Source of the DNA: Orientallactaga sibirica
Taxonomy: Eukaryota > Chordata > Mammalia > Rodentia > Dipodidae
Assembly (NCBI GenBank): GCA_036365145.1
Contig: JAEOAD010000055.1
Span: 2,542,001 to 2,606,000, forward strand
Direction of reading: 5' to 3'
Length of the DNA stretch: 64,000 nt
The notes under the pieces were generated by a model that ran no database searches, had not been told where the DNA came from, and saw only the letters and a program-made list of their open reading frames with translations. Positions within the stretch are counted from its first letter, which is position 1. Every line of letters begins with the position of its first letter. A program made the position numbers and the translations under genes. Of this stretch, positions 54,561 through 63,975 are shown piece by piece.

Positions 54561-55496
54561 ACAATCAATTTTCTCCCAAGCCATTTTTTATGATCATAAA
54601 CAAGAAAGTAAGCCAAGCAAGATACTTGTTAGAAGGGAAGGAATCAAGGTGGGGTGAGACTGACAGGCAAGGGGTTCCTTTGGATGGAGTAGTAGTGATG
54701 GGAGGCCCCTCAGAGATAGCAATCCAGTCTGGAGGGTGGGAAGGAACACACTGTAAAAAAAAATCTAAGAAAGACCAGTTTAGGCAGATGCAGCAGCCAG
54801 TGTCAAGGGGCTGAGACCAAGTTTTCCAATATCAGTAAGTAAGCTCTGGCTCACCCCTCTCTAAGTATTTCTCCAACCTGTCCCTCCTCTCCAAGGCCAC
54901 TGGCCTCCACCACCGCATCTCTCAGAGAGCTTGCAGGGCTTCCAGCCTGATTGTGGGCCTGCAGTGCCCCCTTCTGATCCATGATTCACACTGCCAGCAG
55001 ATTGGTTCTGAAAGTCAATCATTGGATCACTCTTCCCCTGCTGAGAATCCAACCGCACAAAATGGTTTCAGTTTTCGGCAGGTCCAGCTTGCCTTCTGCC
55101 TATGAGCATGGCATGGTCATGGGCCTGAAATGTCCACAGCCCCTCCTTGCCTAACTGCTTCCTTCCTAGCCCTTTAACACTAAGTTCAGGCTTTATTCCT
55201 TCAGAAAAACCTGTCAATGCCCTTCCCAGGTACCCCAACTGGGCATGAAGACCCTCCTTGGTGCTCTCATGACATGCCCCCTCAGCAGTAATCCCAAGCT
55301 TTGCCCTCATGCCTTATCCGCTGCCCCCCCATGCCCACACCCTCACACTCATGCGTCTGTGAACAATTGCAGGAAAGGGATTTGCCTGAATTGTCTTAGT
55401 TTCTTTGGGTCCCAGCACAAGCCCAGCAAGTGGTATGTGTTCAATGAATATTGTTTGCAGTTGGGAACTACTTGGTGTTCAGCCGCCTCCTACTAC
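54561..55496. other. Unique intergenic DNA
   Basis: No repeat or gene recognised. Confidence 0.5.
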
Positions 55497-55499
55497 TAC

Positions 55500-55638
55500 T
55501 TTTTATTTATTTATCTATCTTATTTTTCAGGCAAGGTCTCATAGCCTTGGCAGACCTGGAGCTCACTCTGTAGTCCAGGCTGGCCTTGAACTCATGATAC
55601 CCTCCTACCTCAGCCTCCTGAGTGCTGGAGTTAGAGGG
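55500..55638 (-). mobile_element. B1 SINE
   Basis: Reverse B1 with a TATTTATTTATCTATC head and GAGTGCTGGAGTTAGAGG end. Confidence 0.88.
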
Positions 55639-55645
55639 GTTGTTG

Positions 55646-55836
55646 GGCTGGAGAGATGGCTCAGCGGTTAAGGTGCTTGCCTGCAAAGACTGACGACCCT
55701 GTACAGATGTAAAGCCAGATGTACAGAGTGGCACAAGCATCTGGAGTTTGTTTACAATGGTTAGAGGTTCTGGTGTACCCATCCATTCTTCTCTCTCCTT
55801 GCAAATACATAATTAAAAAAAAAAAAAAAAAAAAAA
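55646..55836 (+). mobile_element. DIP-like tRNA SINE
   Basis: Forward element lacking most of the B-box segment (GACCCTGTACAGATGTAAAG). Ends in a long A run. Confidence 0.9.
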
Positions 55837-55839
55837 GGT

Positions 55840-56185
55840 GTTGTTGCAGTGACCTTATTGTTGCCAGGAAGAAACACCCCACCAGAAGCAGGTTATGGGA
55901 GGAAAAGGTTTATTTCAGCCTAAAGTTTTGAGGGGAAGTTTCATGATGGTGAGAAAAGCATGGCACGAGCAGGAAGCTGGCTCACATTGTCACAGATTAG
56001 CAGCAGGGAGGGAGCAGCAAGAGTGAGCTAGCTAAAACCAAGGGTCATGTCTAGTGACACTCACCTACTCCACCAAGGATCCACCTCCCAAAGACCCCGC
56101 AATTTTCTCAAATTACTACCAGCCGGTGATGAAGTGTTCAAAACACATGAGCCTATGGGGGGACATTTCATTCAGACCACCGCAG
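55840..56185 (+). mobile_element. Unclassified interspersed repeat, copy B
   Basis: Shares GGTTTATTTCAGCCTAA, GATCCACCTCC and TGGGGGGACATTTCATTCA-type segments in order with copies at 59745-60118 and, in part, 28275-28630. Confidence 0.5.
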
Positions 56186-56204
56186 GCACACCATCATGCC
56201 TGGC

Positions 56205-56358
56205 TTTCTTGCTTTTCTGAGGCAGGATCTTCTTATGCCACCAGGCTGGACTCGAACTCTTTATGTAGCTAAGGCTGTGTTCATACCCACAATCCTCCTG
56301 TCTCAGCCTTCTTCTGCGTACTGGGATTACAGGCACTTACTAATACTACACTTGGCTT
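56205..56358 (-). mobile_element. Old B1 SINE
   Basis: Reverse B1: CTGAGGCAGGATCTTCTTAT, CGTACTGGGATTACAGGC. Confidence 0.7.
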
Positions 56359-56401
56359 CTTTCCTTCTTTCATATTGAAGCTTAAGTTAAACCCACTCTT
56401 T

Positions 56402-56641
56402 TTAAAAAGATTTTATCATCATTATTATTATTTTATCAGAAAGACAGAGAGAGAATTGGCACACCAGGGCCTCCAGCCACTGTAATCGAACTCCAGACAT
56501 GTGCACCATCTTGTATGCATGTGTGACTTTGTATGCTTGCATCACATTGTGCATCCAGTTCACATGGAACCTGGAGAGTTGGACGTGAGTCCTTAGGCTT
56601 CACAGGCAAGCGCCTTAACCACTAAGCCATCTCTCTAGCCC
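56402..56641 (-). mobile_element. DIP-like tRNA SINE (extended form)
   Basis: Extra TTGTATGCATGTGTGACTTT in the middle. Target duplication TAAACCCACTCTTT at 56388-56401 and 56642-56655. Confidence 0.94.
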
Positions 56642-56962
56642 TAAACCCACTCTTTCTAGCATGAGGTTCTGTAAGTTTTGACAAACTATAGAACAGTTTC
56701 ATCACCCTCTACAACTCACCCTCCCTGCTACCTCTTCGTGGCCAGCCTTCACTCTGCCCCAGCCACTGACCACTACTGGTACTGCTTTCTGGCCCCATGG
56801 TTTTACCTTTGTCAGAATATATCAGTAGAACACAGAAAAGACATCTGTTCTGTTAAGTCTCACTTCTTTCACTTAGCATAGTCCTATTAGGGACTCATAT
56901 TGTCCTGTGTACTCTGGGTCATTTGTTCACTTTTAGTGCTGAGTAGCATTCCATCACATGGC

Positions 56963-57305
56963 TGTACAGTGTACAGCTATTCAGTACTCACTATTCAGTA
57001 CTCAGTGTACAGCTATTCACTACTCACTATTCAGTACTCAGTGTACAGCTATTCAGTACTCAGTATTCAGTACTCAGTGTACAGCTATTCGGTACTTGGT
57101 ATTCAGTGCTCAGTGTGCAGCTCGGCATTCAGTACTCAGTGTACAGCTATTTGGCACTCAGTATTCAGTACTCAGTGTACAGCTATTTAGTACTCAGTAT
57201 TCAGTACTCAGTGTACAGCTGTTCTGTACTCAGTATTCAGTACTCAGTGTACAGCTATTCAGTACTCAGTATTCAGTACTCCTCAGTGTACAGCTCATCA
57301 GTACT
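56963..57305. repeat. 36-bp minisatellite
   Basis: GTACAGCT (once GTGCAGCT) recurs at 56971, 57007, 57043, 57079, 57115, 57141, 57177, 57213, 57249 and 57288, so the spacing is 36 bp except one 26 and one 39. Each unit is GTACAGCT plus two copies of a 14-mer ATTCAGTACTCAGT. The + strand stays open in more than one frame because 36 is divisible by three. Confidence 0.97.
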
Positions 57306-57339
57306 TGAACGTTTGGCTTCTTTCTACCTTTGGTTTCTG

Positions 57340-57440
57340 ATGCTTTGAGATGGAGTCTTGCTATATAGCCCAAAATGGCCCAGAACACCCCTGCTTTAGT
57401 CTCCCAGGTGCTAGGGTTACAAAATGTGCCACCATATTTC
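57340..57440 (-). mobile_element. Old B1-like fragment
   Basis: TTTGAGATGGAGTCTTGCTA and CAGGTGCTAGGGTTACAAAA resemble a decayed reverse B1. Confidence 0.5.
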
Positions 57441-57856
57441 CAGTTTGGGGCAATTACAAATATAGCCGTTATGAACACCCACACACAGCTTTTTGTGGGA
57501 ATGTAATTTTTTTTTATGTCACTGGGGAGTGCAACGGATGAACATACGTTTATAAGAAGCTTCCAGAGTGCTGTCTGATGTGTCTGATTCATTTCCAGTT
57601 CCTACCAGTAGCCTGTGAGAGTTCCAGTTCTTCCCCATTGTCACCAACACTGTTTGTGGGAAACAACAGCTGAATTGCTTTACCCACTTGTCCAAAAGTG
57701 ATTGATCTATATGTGTAGATCTATTTCCGGATTCCCAGTCCTTCTCCACTGATGTAGGAGTCTGGTCTTTCACCCCTAGCACACTGACTTGATGACTGTA
57801 GCTTTGTAGTGAGTCTTGAAATCAGGTGGTGGAGTCCCCCAACTTTGTTCTTTCTC

Positions 57857-58245
57857 TTAAATATTTTTTTATGAGAGAGAGAGAAAGAATTGATGTGGAG
57901 CCGGGCGTGGTGGCGCACGCCTTTAATCCCAGCACTTGGGAGGCAGAGGTAGGAGGATCACCAAGAGTTCAAGGCCACCCTGAGACTACAAAGTGAATTC
58001 CAGGTCAGCCGGAGCTAGAGTGAGAACCTACCTTGGAAAACCAAAAAAAAAAAAAAAAGAAAAGAAAAAAAAAAAGAATTGATGTGCCAAGTCCTCTAGC
58101 TACAGCAATCAAATTCCAGACATGTGTACCACCTTGTGTGCATGCGTCACCTTGTGTGTCTGCCTTACATGGGCTCTGGAGAGTCAAACCTGGGTCCTTA
58201 GGCTTCGCAGGCAAGCGCCTTAACTGCTAAGCCATCTCTCCATCC
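57857..58245 (-). mobile_element. DIP-like tRNA SINE (extended form) split by a B1
   Basis: Tail side at 57857-57897 and body/head at 58073-58245, separated by a B1. The middle has the doubled CACCTTGTGTG segment. Confidence 0.93.
57898..58072 (+). mobile_element. Young B1 SINE nested in a DIP-like element
   Basis: One of the cleanest B1 copies (GCCGGGCGTGGTGGCGCACG). Target duplication AAAGAATTGATGTG at 57884-57897 and 58073-58086. Confidence 0.95.
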
Positions 58246-58340
58246 TTTGTTCTTCTTAAACATTGCTTGCCTATTCTAGATGCTTTGCCTTGCCATCTAG
58301 ACTTTAGAATTAGTCTGTCTGTATGTACACACACAAAAAC
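58246..58340 (-). mobile_element. LINE-1 antisense fragment (continuation)
   Basis: TTGTTCTTCTTAAACATTGC and GACTTTAGAATTAGTCTGTC continue the L1 interrupted at 57856. Confidence 0.6.
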
Positions 58341-58477
58341 AACACCTTCAGAGGTCTTGAGTTGTATTACTTTGGGTTGTCAGTTTGAGAAGGATGGATG
58401 CATAATCTTTATTGTGAGTGTGCATGTAGAGTATGTGTTGTGTGGGATATGATGTAGGAAGTTCTCCCTTCTCAGTG

Positions 58478-58602
58478 GAGGTGCACTGGGATTACAGAAG
58501 TATGCCACAGCTTCCAGCTTTTATGTGGGGTCTGGGGATTCAAACTCAAGTACTCAGTGTTATGCAGCGGGTGTTTTATCCAGTGAGCCATCTCCCTAGC
58601 CC
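58478..58602 (-). mobile_element. Old tRNA/B1 composite SINE fragment
   Basis: A reverse B1 end (CTGGGATTACAGAAGTATGC) is joined to a reverse tRNA-like head ending GAGCCATCTCCCTAGCCC. Confidence 0.6.
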
Positions 58603-58825
58603 TGTGAATTCCTTTTGACCCATCTAGAAGTATTCATTGATTTCCAAATATTCACAAATGTTCCCAAGACTTTTTTGTTATTAATTTCTAATTTATTTCT
58701 GTGATAATCAAAGAGAAGGTTTTTATTACTTTTTAAAGTTTATTAAGGTTTTATAGGCATAGAAAATAATCCTTTGAATTGAATGTTTCCTGGGCACTTG
58801 AAAAAATGCATATTACTGGGGGGTG
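58603..58825 (-). mobile_element. LINE-1 antisense fragment
   Basis: GATTTCCAAATATTCACAAA, TTTCTAATTTATTTCTGTGA and GGGCACTTGAAAAAATGC follow the order of an antisense L1 ORF2 segment. Confidence 0.6.
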
Positions 58826-58907
58826 TGTGTATATGTGCATTCTTGTATATGGGCAGGTATGTGTGTTGAATCCAGAGGACAATCTTAGGTGTCATTCCTC
58901 AGGCATT

Positions 58908-59560
58908 GTATAGTCAGTGTTCTGTAGGAGAATAGACTAATAGAGTGGGCTGGACAGATGAGTTAGAGGTTAAGGTACTCATCTGCAAAGCCAAAGGACC
59001 CAGGTTCAATTCCCCAGGACCCACATAAGCCAGATGCACACGGTACACATGTATCTGGAGTTTGTTTGCAGAGGCTAGAGGCCCTGGTGCACCTATTCTC
59101 TCTCTACATCTTTTTTCTTTTTTTTTTCTTTCTCTCTTTCAAATAAATAAACATACAATTAAAAAAGGAAAAAAGCAGAACAGACTGATAGAATGACTAT
59201 ATATTACAAAAGGGGATTTATTAGACTGGCTTACATGATATAAGCTGGACAGCCAACAATGGCTGTTATCATTCTGAAGAGGCAGAGAACCCAGTAGCTG
59301 CTCAGTCCATGAGGCTGGATGCCCCAGCAGTCCCAATTTGGCACAGAAGGCCTGAAGGATTCCCAGAGAGCTGCTGGTATTCAGTCCATATTGAAAGCCT
59401 GAAGAACCAGGTTCTGGTGGCAGTGGAGGATGGCAGCTGCAACAGTGGGATGGGCACACTCACCAGTGAGAAGGGAAGGCAGGCAGTGCTGTTTCTGCCT
59501 CGCATTCCTCTGTATCTGGGCTGCTGCCAGGTTCTGCCCACTCTACAGGAGTAGAGTCCC
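58908..59560 (+). mobile_element. Unclassified rodent interspersed repeat split by a SINE
   Basis: Pieces at 58908-58946 and 59161-59560 carry GGGGATTTATTAGACTGGCT, CAGTAGCTGCTCAGTCCATG and CTGAAGGATTCCCAGAGAGC, words I associate with an old rodent repeat whose name I cannot give with confidence. Confidence 0.45.
58947..59160 (+). mobile_element. DIP-like tRNA SINE
   Basis: Forward element. AGAATAGACTAATAGA before and AGAACAGACTGATAGA after form a 16-bp target duplication with two differences. Confidence 0.93.
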
Positions 59561-59740
59561 CTTCAGTTAATATTTTTATTATATTTTTGTGCGTACCAGT
59601 GCTTATGTGTGCATGTCACAGTGTGTGTGTGTGTGGAGGTGGGGGTTATTCAGAGGACAACCCCAAGAGTTTGTCTTTTGTTCACTACTGCCAATACCAG
59701 CTTGGCTGGCCCGTGAGCTTTCAACACTTCCTGCCTTTGC
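59561..59740 (-). mobile_element. Possible B3-like SINE remnant with (GT)n
   Basis: A GT-rich start, then GGACAACCCCAAGAGTTTGT, which resembles the reverse end of B3-type SINEs. Confidence 0.4.
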
Positions 59741-59744
59741 CCCC

Positions 59745-60118
59745 GTAGCAGACCGCTTCATGTTCGCTGAGATGAACTTTCACAGCAGGCACAGTTATGG
59801 AGGAAGGGATATTTATTGAAGCTTACAGATCCAGGGGAAGTTCCATAATGGCAGAAGAAGCTGGCCTGCTTTCACAGCTCCAAGCAGACAGAGAGAAGCC
59901 ACAAGCCAAAAAGCCAAAAGCCACACAGCACACTTCAGGAACTCCAGGAGGAAGTCAGGCACTTGGCGTATCTTTAGATTGGAAACTCAAATCCACCACC
60001 ACACCTTAGGGCGGGACCCTAAGATCCACCTCCTCCAGACAGTTGGCTGCACATCTAAATGACAAGCTGTAATGAAACACTGAATATATTGGGGGACATC
60101 TATTCAAGCTCCCACAGC
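59745..60118 (+). mobile_element. Unclassified interspersed repeat, copy C
   Basis: GGGATATTTATTGAAGCTTA, GGGGAAGTTCCATAATGG, AAGATCCACCTCCTCC and TGGGGGACATCTATTCAA parallel copy B. Confidence 0.5.
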
Positions 60119-60149
60119 CCCCATCTTGTGCAGGAGGACTGTGATTTCA

Positions 60150-60246
60150 GGCTCAGCCCTGTCTGACTTGATGTGGATTCTGAGGATCTGGACTCAGATC
60201 AGCACACTTGCATAGCAAACGCTTTACTCACTGGGCCCCCAGCCCC
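60150..60246 (-). mobile_element. Old tRNA-type SINE fragment
   Basis: Diverged reverse head CTTTACTCACTGGGCCCCCA with GATCTGGACTCAGATCAGC. Confidence 0.5.
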
Positions 60247-60261
60247 TGACCACGTTTATCA

Positions 60262-60400
60262 GGTTTATTTTTTTGTCTTGTTTTGTTTTGTTGTTTTTTG
60301 AGGTAGGGTCTGAGATTGACCTGGAACTCACCAAATAGCCTAGACTGACTGGCCAGTGGGCAGCAGGGGTCCACGTGTCTCTGTCTCCCTGATGCCGCTT
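60262..60400 (-). mobile_element. Diverged B1 SINE
   Basis: GTTTTGTTTTGTTGTTTTTT head, GAGGTAGGGTCTGAGATTGA, then decayed. Confidence 0.6.
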
Positions 60401-60466
60401 TCAACGCCTTTTTATCTTTGGGTTTTAGAAATTTGGTTGCATGTGTCTATGAGAAGTTTTTCTTTT

Positions 60467-60699
60467 TTAAAATATTTTATTTATTTATTTATTTATTTAT
60501 TTATTTGAGAGACAGAAAGAGAAAGGAAGAGGCAAATAGAGAGAGAATGGGCACACCAGGGCCTCTAGCCACTGCAAACGAACTCCAGACACATGAGCCT
60601 CCTTGTGCATCTGGCTTACGTGGGTCTTGGGCAAATTGAACCGGGGTCCCTTAGGCTTTGGAGGCAAACGCCTTAACTGCTAAGCCATTTCCCCAGGCC
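60467..60699 (-). mobile_element. DIP-like tRNA SINE
   Basis: Reverse short form with a (TTTA)n head. Target duplication TATGAGWAGTTTTTCTTTT at 60448-60466 and 60700-60718 (one difference). Confidence 0.94.
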
Positions 60700-60718
60700 T
60701 ATGAGTAGTTTTTCTTTT

Positions 60719-61425
60719 CAGTTTAACTTGTTTGGGGTTTACTCAGGGTGATGGTTGATCTTGCCAGGGTCTGGAATCACCCCGGCGACACAGCCCTGGA
60801 TATGTCTGTGAGGGCGGTTCCAAAGAGAATTCAATGAGGGTCAGGGACACTGCCCTCCAAGTGGACTTCAGTGAGCAGCCCAGAAAGACAGAAGCCCGAG
60901 GGGAAAACAGTGTTGTCTGCCTGCCCGCCTTTGCTTCTTCCTGACCTAGTGTGTCTGTCGCTGCTGCCACCACCGCCACCATCACCACCAGCATTCTCGG
61001 CTGGTATCAGAGTCCAGCTTCTTCAGCTTTTTGCTTTGTGCATCTGTCTTTATGTGGGTCCTGGGGAATCAAACCTGGGCCATCAGGCTTTGCAAGTGCC
61101 TTTAAATGCTGATCATCTTTCCGTCTTCTTCAGTTTTCCAATGTGTGTTAAATACTAATAACTTTCCAGGAAATCTTCCAGGTCTTTAACTTGGAGCTAG
61201 GACTGCTGGGGCCATCCAACGACATAGGCTGAGCAACCATTGGGTTCTCAGCCTGTCCAGCATGCAGATGGCCATTGTTAGACTACCAAACCCCTACCAT
61301 GTAAGCCAACCAAGAAATACCCTCATATATATATATATATAATTGGTTCTGTTCCTCTAAATAAGTCTGCCTATTACAGCTTCTTGAATATGTAAATTTG
61401 TGTCTTTCATTAAATTTGGGGTTTT
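60719..61425 (+). mobile_element. Old DNA transposon remnant (URR1/hAT-like)
   Basis: GATGGTTGATCTTGCCAGGG near the left end and ATTGGTTCTGTTCCTCTAAA at 61342-61361 near the right end resemble rodent URR1-type repeats. It contains a truncated DIP-like piece and an (AT)n run at 61325-61341. Confidence 0.45.
61030..61128 (-). mobile_element. Truncated DIP-like SINE
   Basis: Reverse head half only: TTTGTGCATCTGTCTTTATG, GGGGAATCAAACCTGGGCC. Confidence 0.8.
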
Positions 61426-61445
61426 AGTGACCATTATTTCCTCAA

Positions 61446-61700
61446 ATTTTTTTTGAGAGACACAGAGACACAGAGAGAGGGAGAGGAAGACAGAGATGGG
61501 CGCACCAGCAGCCTCTCAGCTGCTGCAAATGAAATCCAGATGCGTGCGCCCCCTTGTGGTCAAGTGCAGCATTGCGCCCTTGCGTCACTTTGCATCTGGC
61601 TAAACATGGGACCTGGAGATTGGAACCGCTGGAGATTGGAACCAGTGTTCTTAGGCTTAGCAGGCAGGCACCTTAACCACTAAGCCATCTCTCCAGCCCT
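61446..61700 (-). mobile_element. DIP-like tRNA SINE (longest form)
   Basis: The middle has CCCCCTTGTGGTCAAGTGCA and ATTGCGCCCTTGCGTCAC. GGAGATTGGAACC is also duplicated. Confidence 0.93.
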
Positions 61701-61709
61701 ATTTCCTCA

Positions 61710-61858
61710 ATTTTTTTTTTTTTGCGAGGTAGGGTCTCACTCTGGTCCAGGCTGACCTGGAATTAACTATGTAGTCTCAGGGTGGCCTCAAACTCTCTGC
61801 AATCCTCCTACCTCTGCCTCCCAAGTGCTGGGATTAAAGGCGTGCACCACCGCCCGGC
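61710..61858 (-). mobile_element. B1 SINE
   Basis: Reverse B1 inserted beside the DIP-like element at the same target (TTCCTCAAATTTTTT-type words at 61437, 61703 and 61860). Confidence 0.93.
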
Positions 61859-61997
61859 TTCCTCAAATTTTTTTATGTACAAATCTCACCTCTTTTCTGA
61901 GAGTAAAGTGACATGACTTAACCCCTATAACACTATTCTACATACAGGTCTCTAAGGCTATGTTAATTTTTAAATTAATTTTTTAATTTCTTCATAT
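61859..61997. other. AT-rich spacer
   Basis: No feature recognised. Confidence 0.5.
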
Positions 61998-62197
61998 TTA
62001 TTTATTTATTTATTTAAGAGACAGAAAGAAAGAGGCAGACAGAAAGAGTGAGTATGGGCATGCTAAGGCTTCTTGCCACTGCAAACAAACTCCAGATACA
62101 TATGCGACTTAGGGCATCTGGTACATGGGTACTGGAGAATCAAACCTGGGCTGTCAGTAAGCAAGCTCCTTAATTGCTGTGCCATCTCTCCAGCCTC
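61998..62197 (-). mobile_element. DIP-like tRNA SINE
   Basis: Reverse element with a (TTTA)n head, GA tract and the head ending CATCTCTCCAGCCTC. Confidence 0.92.
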
Positions 62198-62229
62198 ATT
62201 GCCCTTTTTCTATCACTCCTCTTCTGCTA

Positions 62230-62409
62230 CAAGTCACCCAGTGAACTTTTATTTTAGATACTTTTCAGTTCTACAATTTCCATTTAGTTATTTTATTCTA
62301 GTTTCTGTAGCTCTGCTGTGAACAACTGGTCATTCATTTCAAATTATAATAGCCACTCTTGATAATAATCCTGACACCTAAGTCATCTCAGAGTTGGCAT
62401 GTCTACTTT
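62230..62409 (-). mobile_element. Ancient LINE-like antisense fragment
   Basis: TTCTACAATTTCCATTTAGT, ATAGCCACTCTTGATAATAA and AGTCATCTCAGAGTTGGC recall a widely spread mammalian LINE segment. Subfamily not determined. Confidence 0.4.
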
Positions 62410-62424
62410 AAGAACTGATCACAT

Positions 62425-62575
62425 GGGCTGGAGAGATGGCTTAGCAGTTAAGGCATTTGCCTGCAAAGCCAAAGAACCCTGGTTCAATTCTCCAGGACCC
62501 ACATAAACCAGATGCCCAAGGGGGGGCATGCATCTGAAATTCGTTTGCAGTGGCTGGAGGCCCTGGAACACCCAT

Positions 62576-62607
<32 letters not shown>

Positions 62608-62648
62608 AAATAAATAAATAAATAAAAATAAAATTTATTTATTAAAAA
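62425..62648 (+). mobile_element. DIP-like tRNA SINE
   Basis: Forward near-consensus copy. Perfect 15-bp target duplication AAGAACTGATCACAT at 62410-62424 and 62649-62663. Confidence 0.95.
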
Positions 62649-62679
62649 AAGAACTGATCACATTTCTCTTTTCTTTCCT

Positions 62680-62868
62680 TCCTTTTATTTTGACAGAGAG
62701 TGAGAGTGAGAGAAAGAATTGGCATACCAGGGCCTCTAGCCACTGCATTCAAACTCCAGATGCATGTGTCACCTTGTGCGTCTGGCTTACATGGTATCTG
62801 GGGAGTTGAACATGAGTCCTTAGGCTTTGCAAGCAAGTGCCTTAACCACTAAGCAATCTCCCTGGCTT
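62680..62868 (-). mobile_element. DIP-like tRNA SINE
   Basis: Reverse element whose head is altered at the end (AGCAATCTCCCTGGC). Confidence 0.9.
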
Positions 62869-62884
62869 TCCTTTCCCTTTTTTA

Positions 62885-63000
62885 TTTTTCTTTTGCGTGT
62901 ATATGTGGTCAATAATTTCAGATTGTGTCCTGGATACTGTGATAATCCTCTATAGAATGTTGATTATGACATTGTCATTGTCTCAAGAAACAATCAACCA
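62885..63000 (-). mobile_element. Ancient LINE-like antisense fragment (continuation)
   Basis: AATAATTTCAGATTGTGTCC and GGATACTGTGATAATCC fit the next part of the element at 62230-62409. Confidence 0.35.
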
Positions 63001-63081
63001 ATTTAGGCTCAGACCTATGGTCTGCCTTGCCTTCGGCAGGTGGTGATTCTCATCTTCATGCAAAGAAGTGAAGAGAGGAGC

Positions 63082-63305
63082 AGGGATGTAGCTCAATTGT
63101 TAGAGTACTTTCCCACTGTGCACTAAGCCCTGGCTTTGATTCCCAGTACTGGATAAGGCCAGACATGGTGATATGTGCCTGTAATCCCAGCACTCAAGAG
63201 GAGAGGCAGGAGGATCAGAAGTTCAAGGCATTCCTTGGCTGCTCATCTAAATAATAAGTTTGAGATCAGCTTGGACTACACGAGACCCTGTTTTCAAAAA
63301 ATAAA
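63082..63305 (+). mobile_element. ID-B1 dimer SINE (B4-like)
   Basis: Forward ID (GGGATGTAGCTCAATTGTTAG, TTTGATTCCCAGTACTGG) followed by a B1 half (GCCAGACATGGTGATATG) with CTGTTTTCAAAAAATAAAA. Confidence 0.8.
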
Positions 63306-63307
63306 AG

Positions 63308-63450
63308 GAGCTGGGTGTGGTGGAGCACACCTTTAATCCCAGAACTTGGGAGGCAGAGATAGGAGGATTGCCATGAGTTCAAGGCTACCCTGAGACTACA
63401 TAGTGAATTCTAGGTCAGCGTGGGCTAGAGTGAAAACCTACCTCAAAAAA
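63308..63450 (+). mobile_element. B1 SINE
   Basis: Forward B1 directly in the tail of the ID-B1 dimer. Confidence 0.92.
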
Positions 63451-63638
63451 GGGGGCTGGAGAGATGGCTTAGTGGTTAAGGTATTTGCCTGCAAAGCCAA
63501 AGGATCCTGGTTCAACTCTCCAGGACCCATGTAAGCCAGATGCACAAGAGGGTGCATGCAGTGCCCATTCTCTCTCTCTCTCTCTCTGCCTCTTTCTCCT
63601 CTCTCAAATAATAAATAAATAATATTTTTTAAAAAGAA
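63451..63638 (+). mobile_element. DIP-like tRNA SINE with small deletion
   Basis: Jumps from GGGTGCATGCA to GTGCCCATTCTC, so the GTCTGGAGTTCGTTTGC part is missing. Confidence 0.92.
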
Positions 63639-63644
63639 AAGAAA

Positions 63645-63885
63645 GGGCTAAAGAGATGGCTTAGTGGTTAAGGCACCTGCCTCCTAAGCCTAAGAACGCT
63701 GGTTCCAATCTCCAGTGGTTCCAATCTCCAAGTCCCACGTTTAGCCAGATGCAAAGTGACGCAAGGGTGCAATGCCACACTTGACCACAAGGAGGCGCAC
63801 ACATCTGGATTTCGTTCGCAGCAGCTGAGAGGCTGCTGGCACGCCCATCTCTATCTGTCTCCCTTTCCCTCTCTGTCTCTCTCCC
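63645..63885 (+). mobile_element. DIP-like tRNA SINE (longest form)
   Basis: Forward copy of the expanded type: GATGCAAAGTGACGCAAGGG, GCAATGCCACACTTGACC and ACAAGGAGGCGCACACATC in the middle. GGTTCCAATCTCCA is duplicated. Confidence 0.93.
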
Positions 63886-63897
63886 AGAAAGAAAGAG

Positions 63898-63944
<47 letters not shown>

Positions 63945-63975
63945 GGGAAAAGGAAGGAAGGAAGGAAAAAGAAAA
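63886..63975. repeat. (GAAA)n/(GGAA)n microsatellite
   Basis: More than ten GAAA units followed by GGAA units, grown at the tail of the preceding SINE. Confidence 0.95.

Larger units (their letters stand above)
56656..57856 (-). mobile_element. Old LINE-1 ORF2 fragment, antisense, with minisatellite
   Basis: Contains reverse L1 ORF2 3' signatures: TTTCACTTAGCATAGTCC, GCTGAGTAGCATTCCATCAC, GGGGCAATTACAAATATAGC and GTAGCTTTGTAGTGAGTCTT. It is interrupted by a 36-bp minisatellite and, near 57340-57440, a B1-like piece. Not functional. Confidence 0.75.

Noticed and set aside
56960..57305. CRISPR-like array
   Set aside because: The repeat units are contiguous, without unique spacers, in a mammalian genome. 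This is a minisatellite.
56900..57348. Repetitive open frames over the minisatellite (YSYSVL-type repeats)
   Set aside because: They exist in more than one frame because the unit length is divisible by three and the unit lacks stops. They arise from an L1 fragment and not from a gene.
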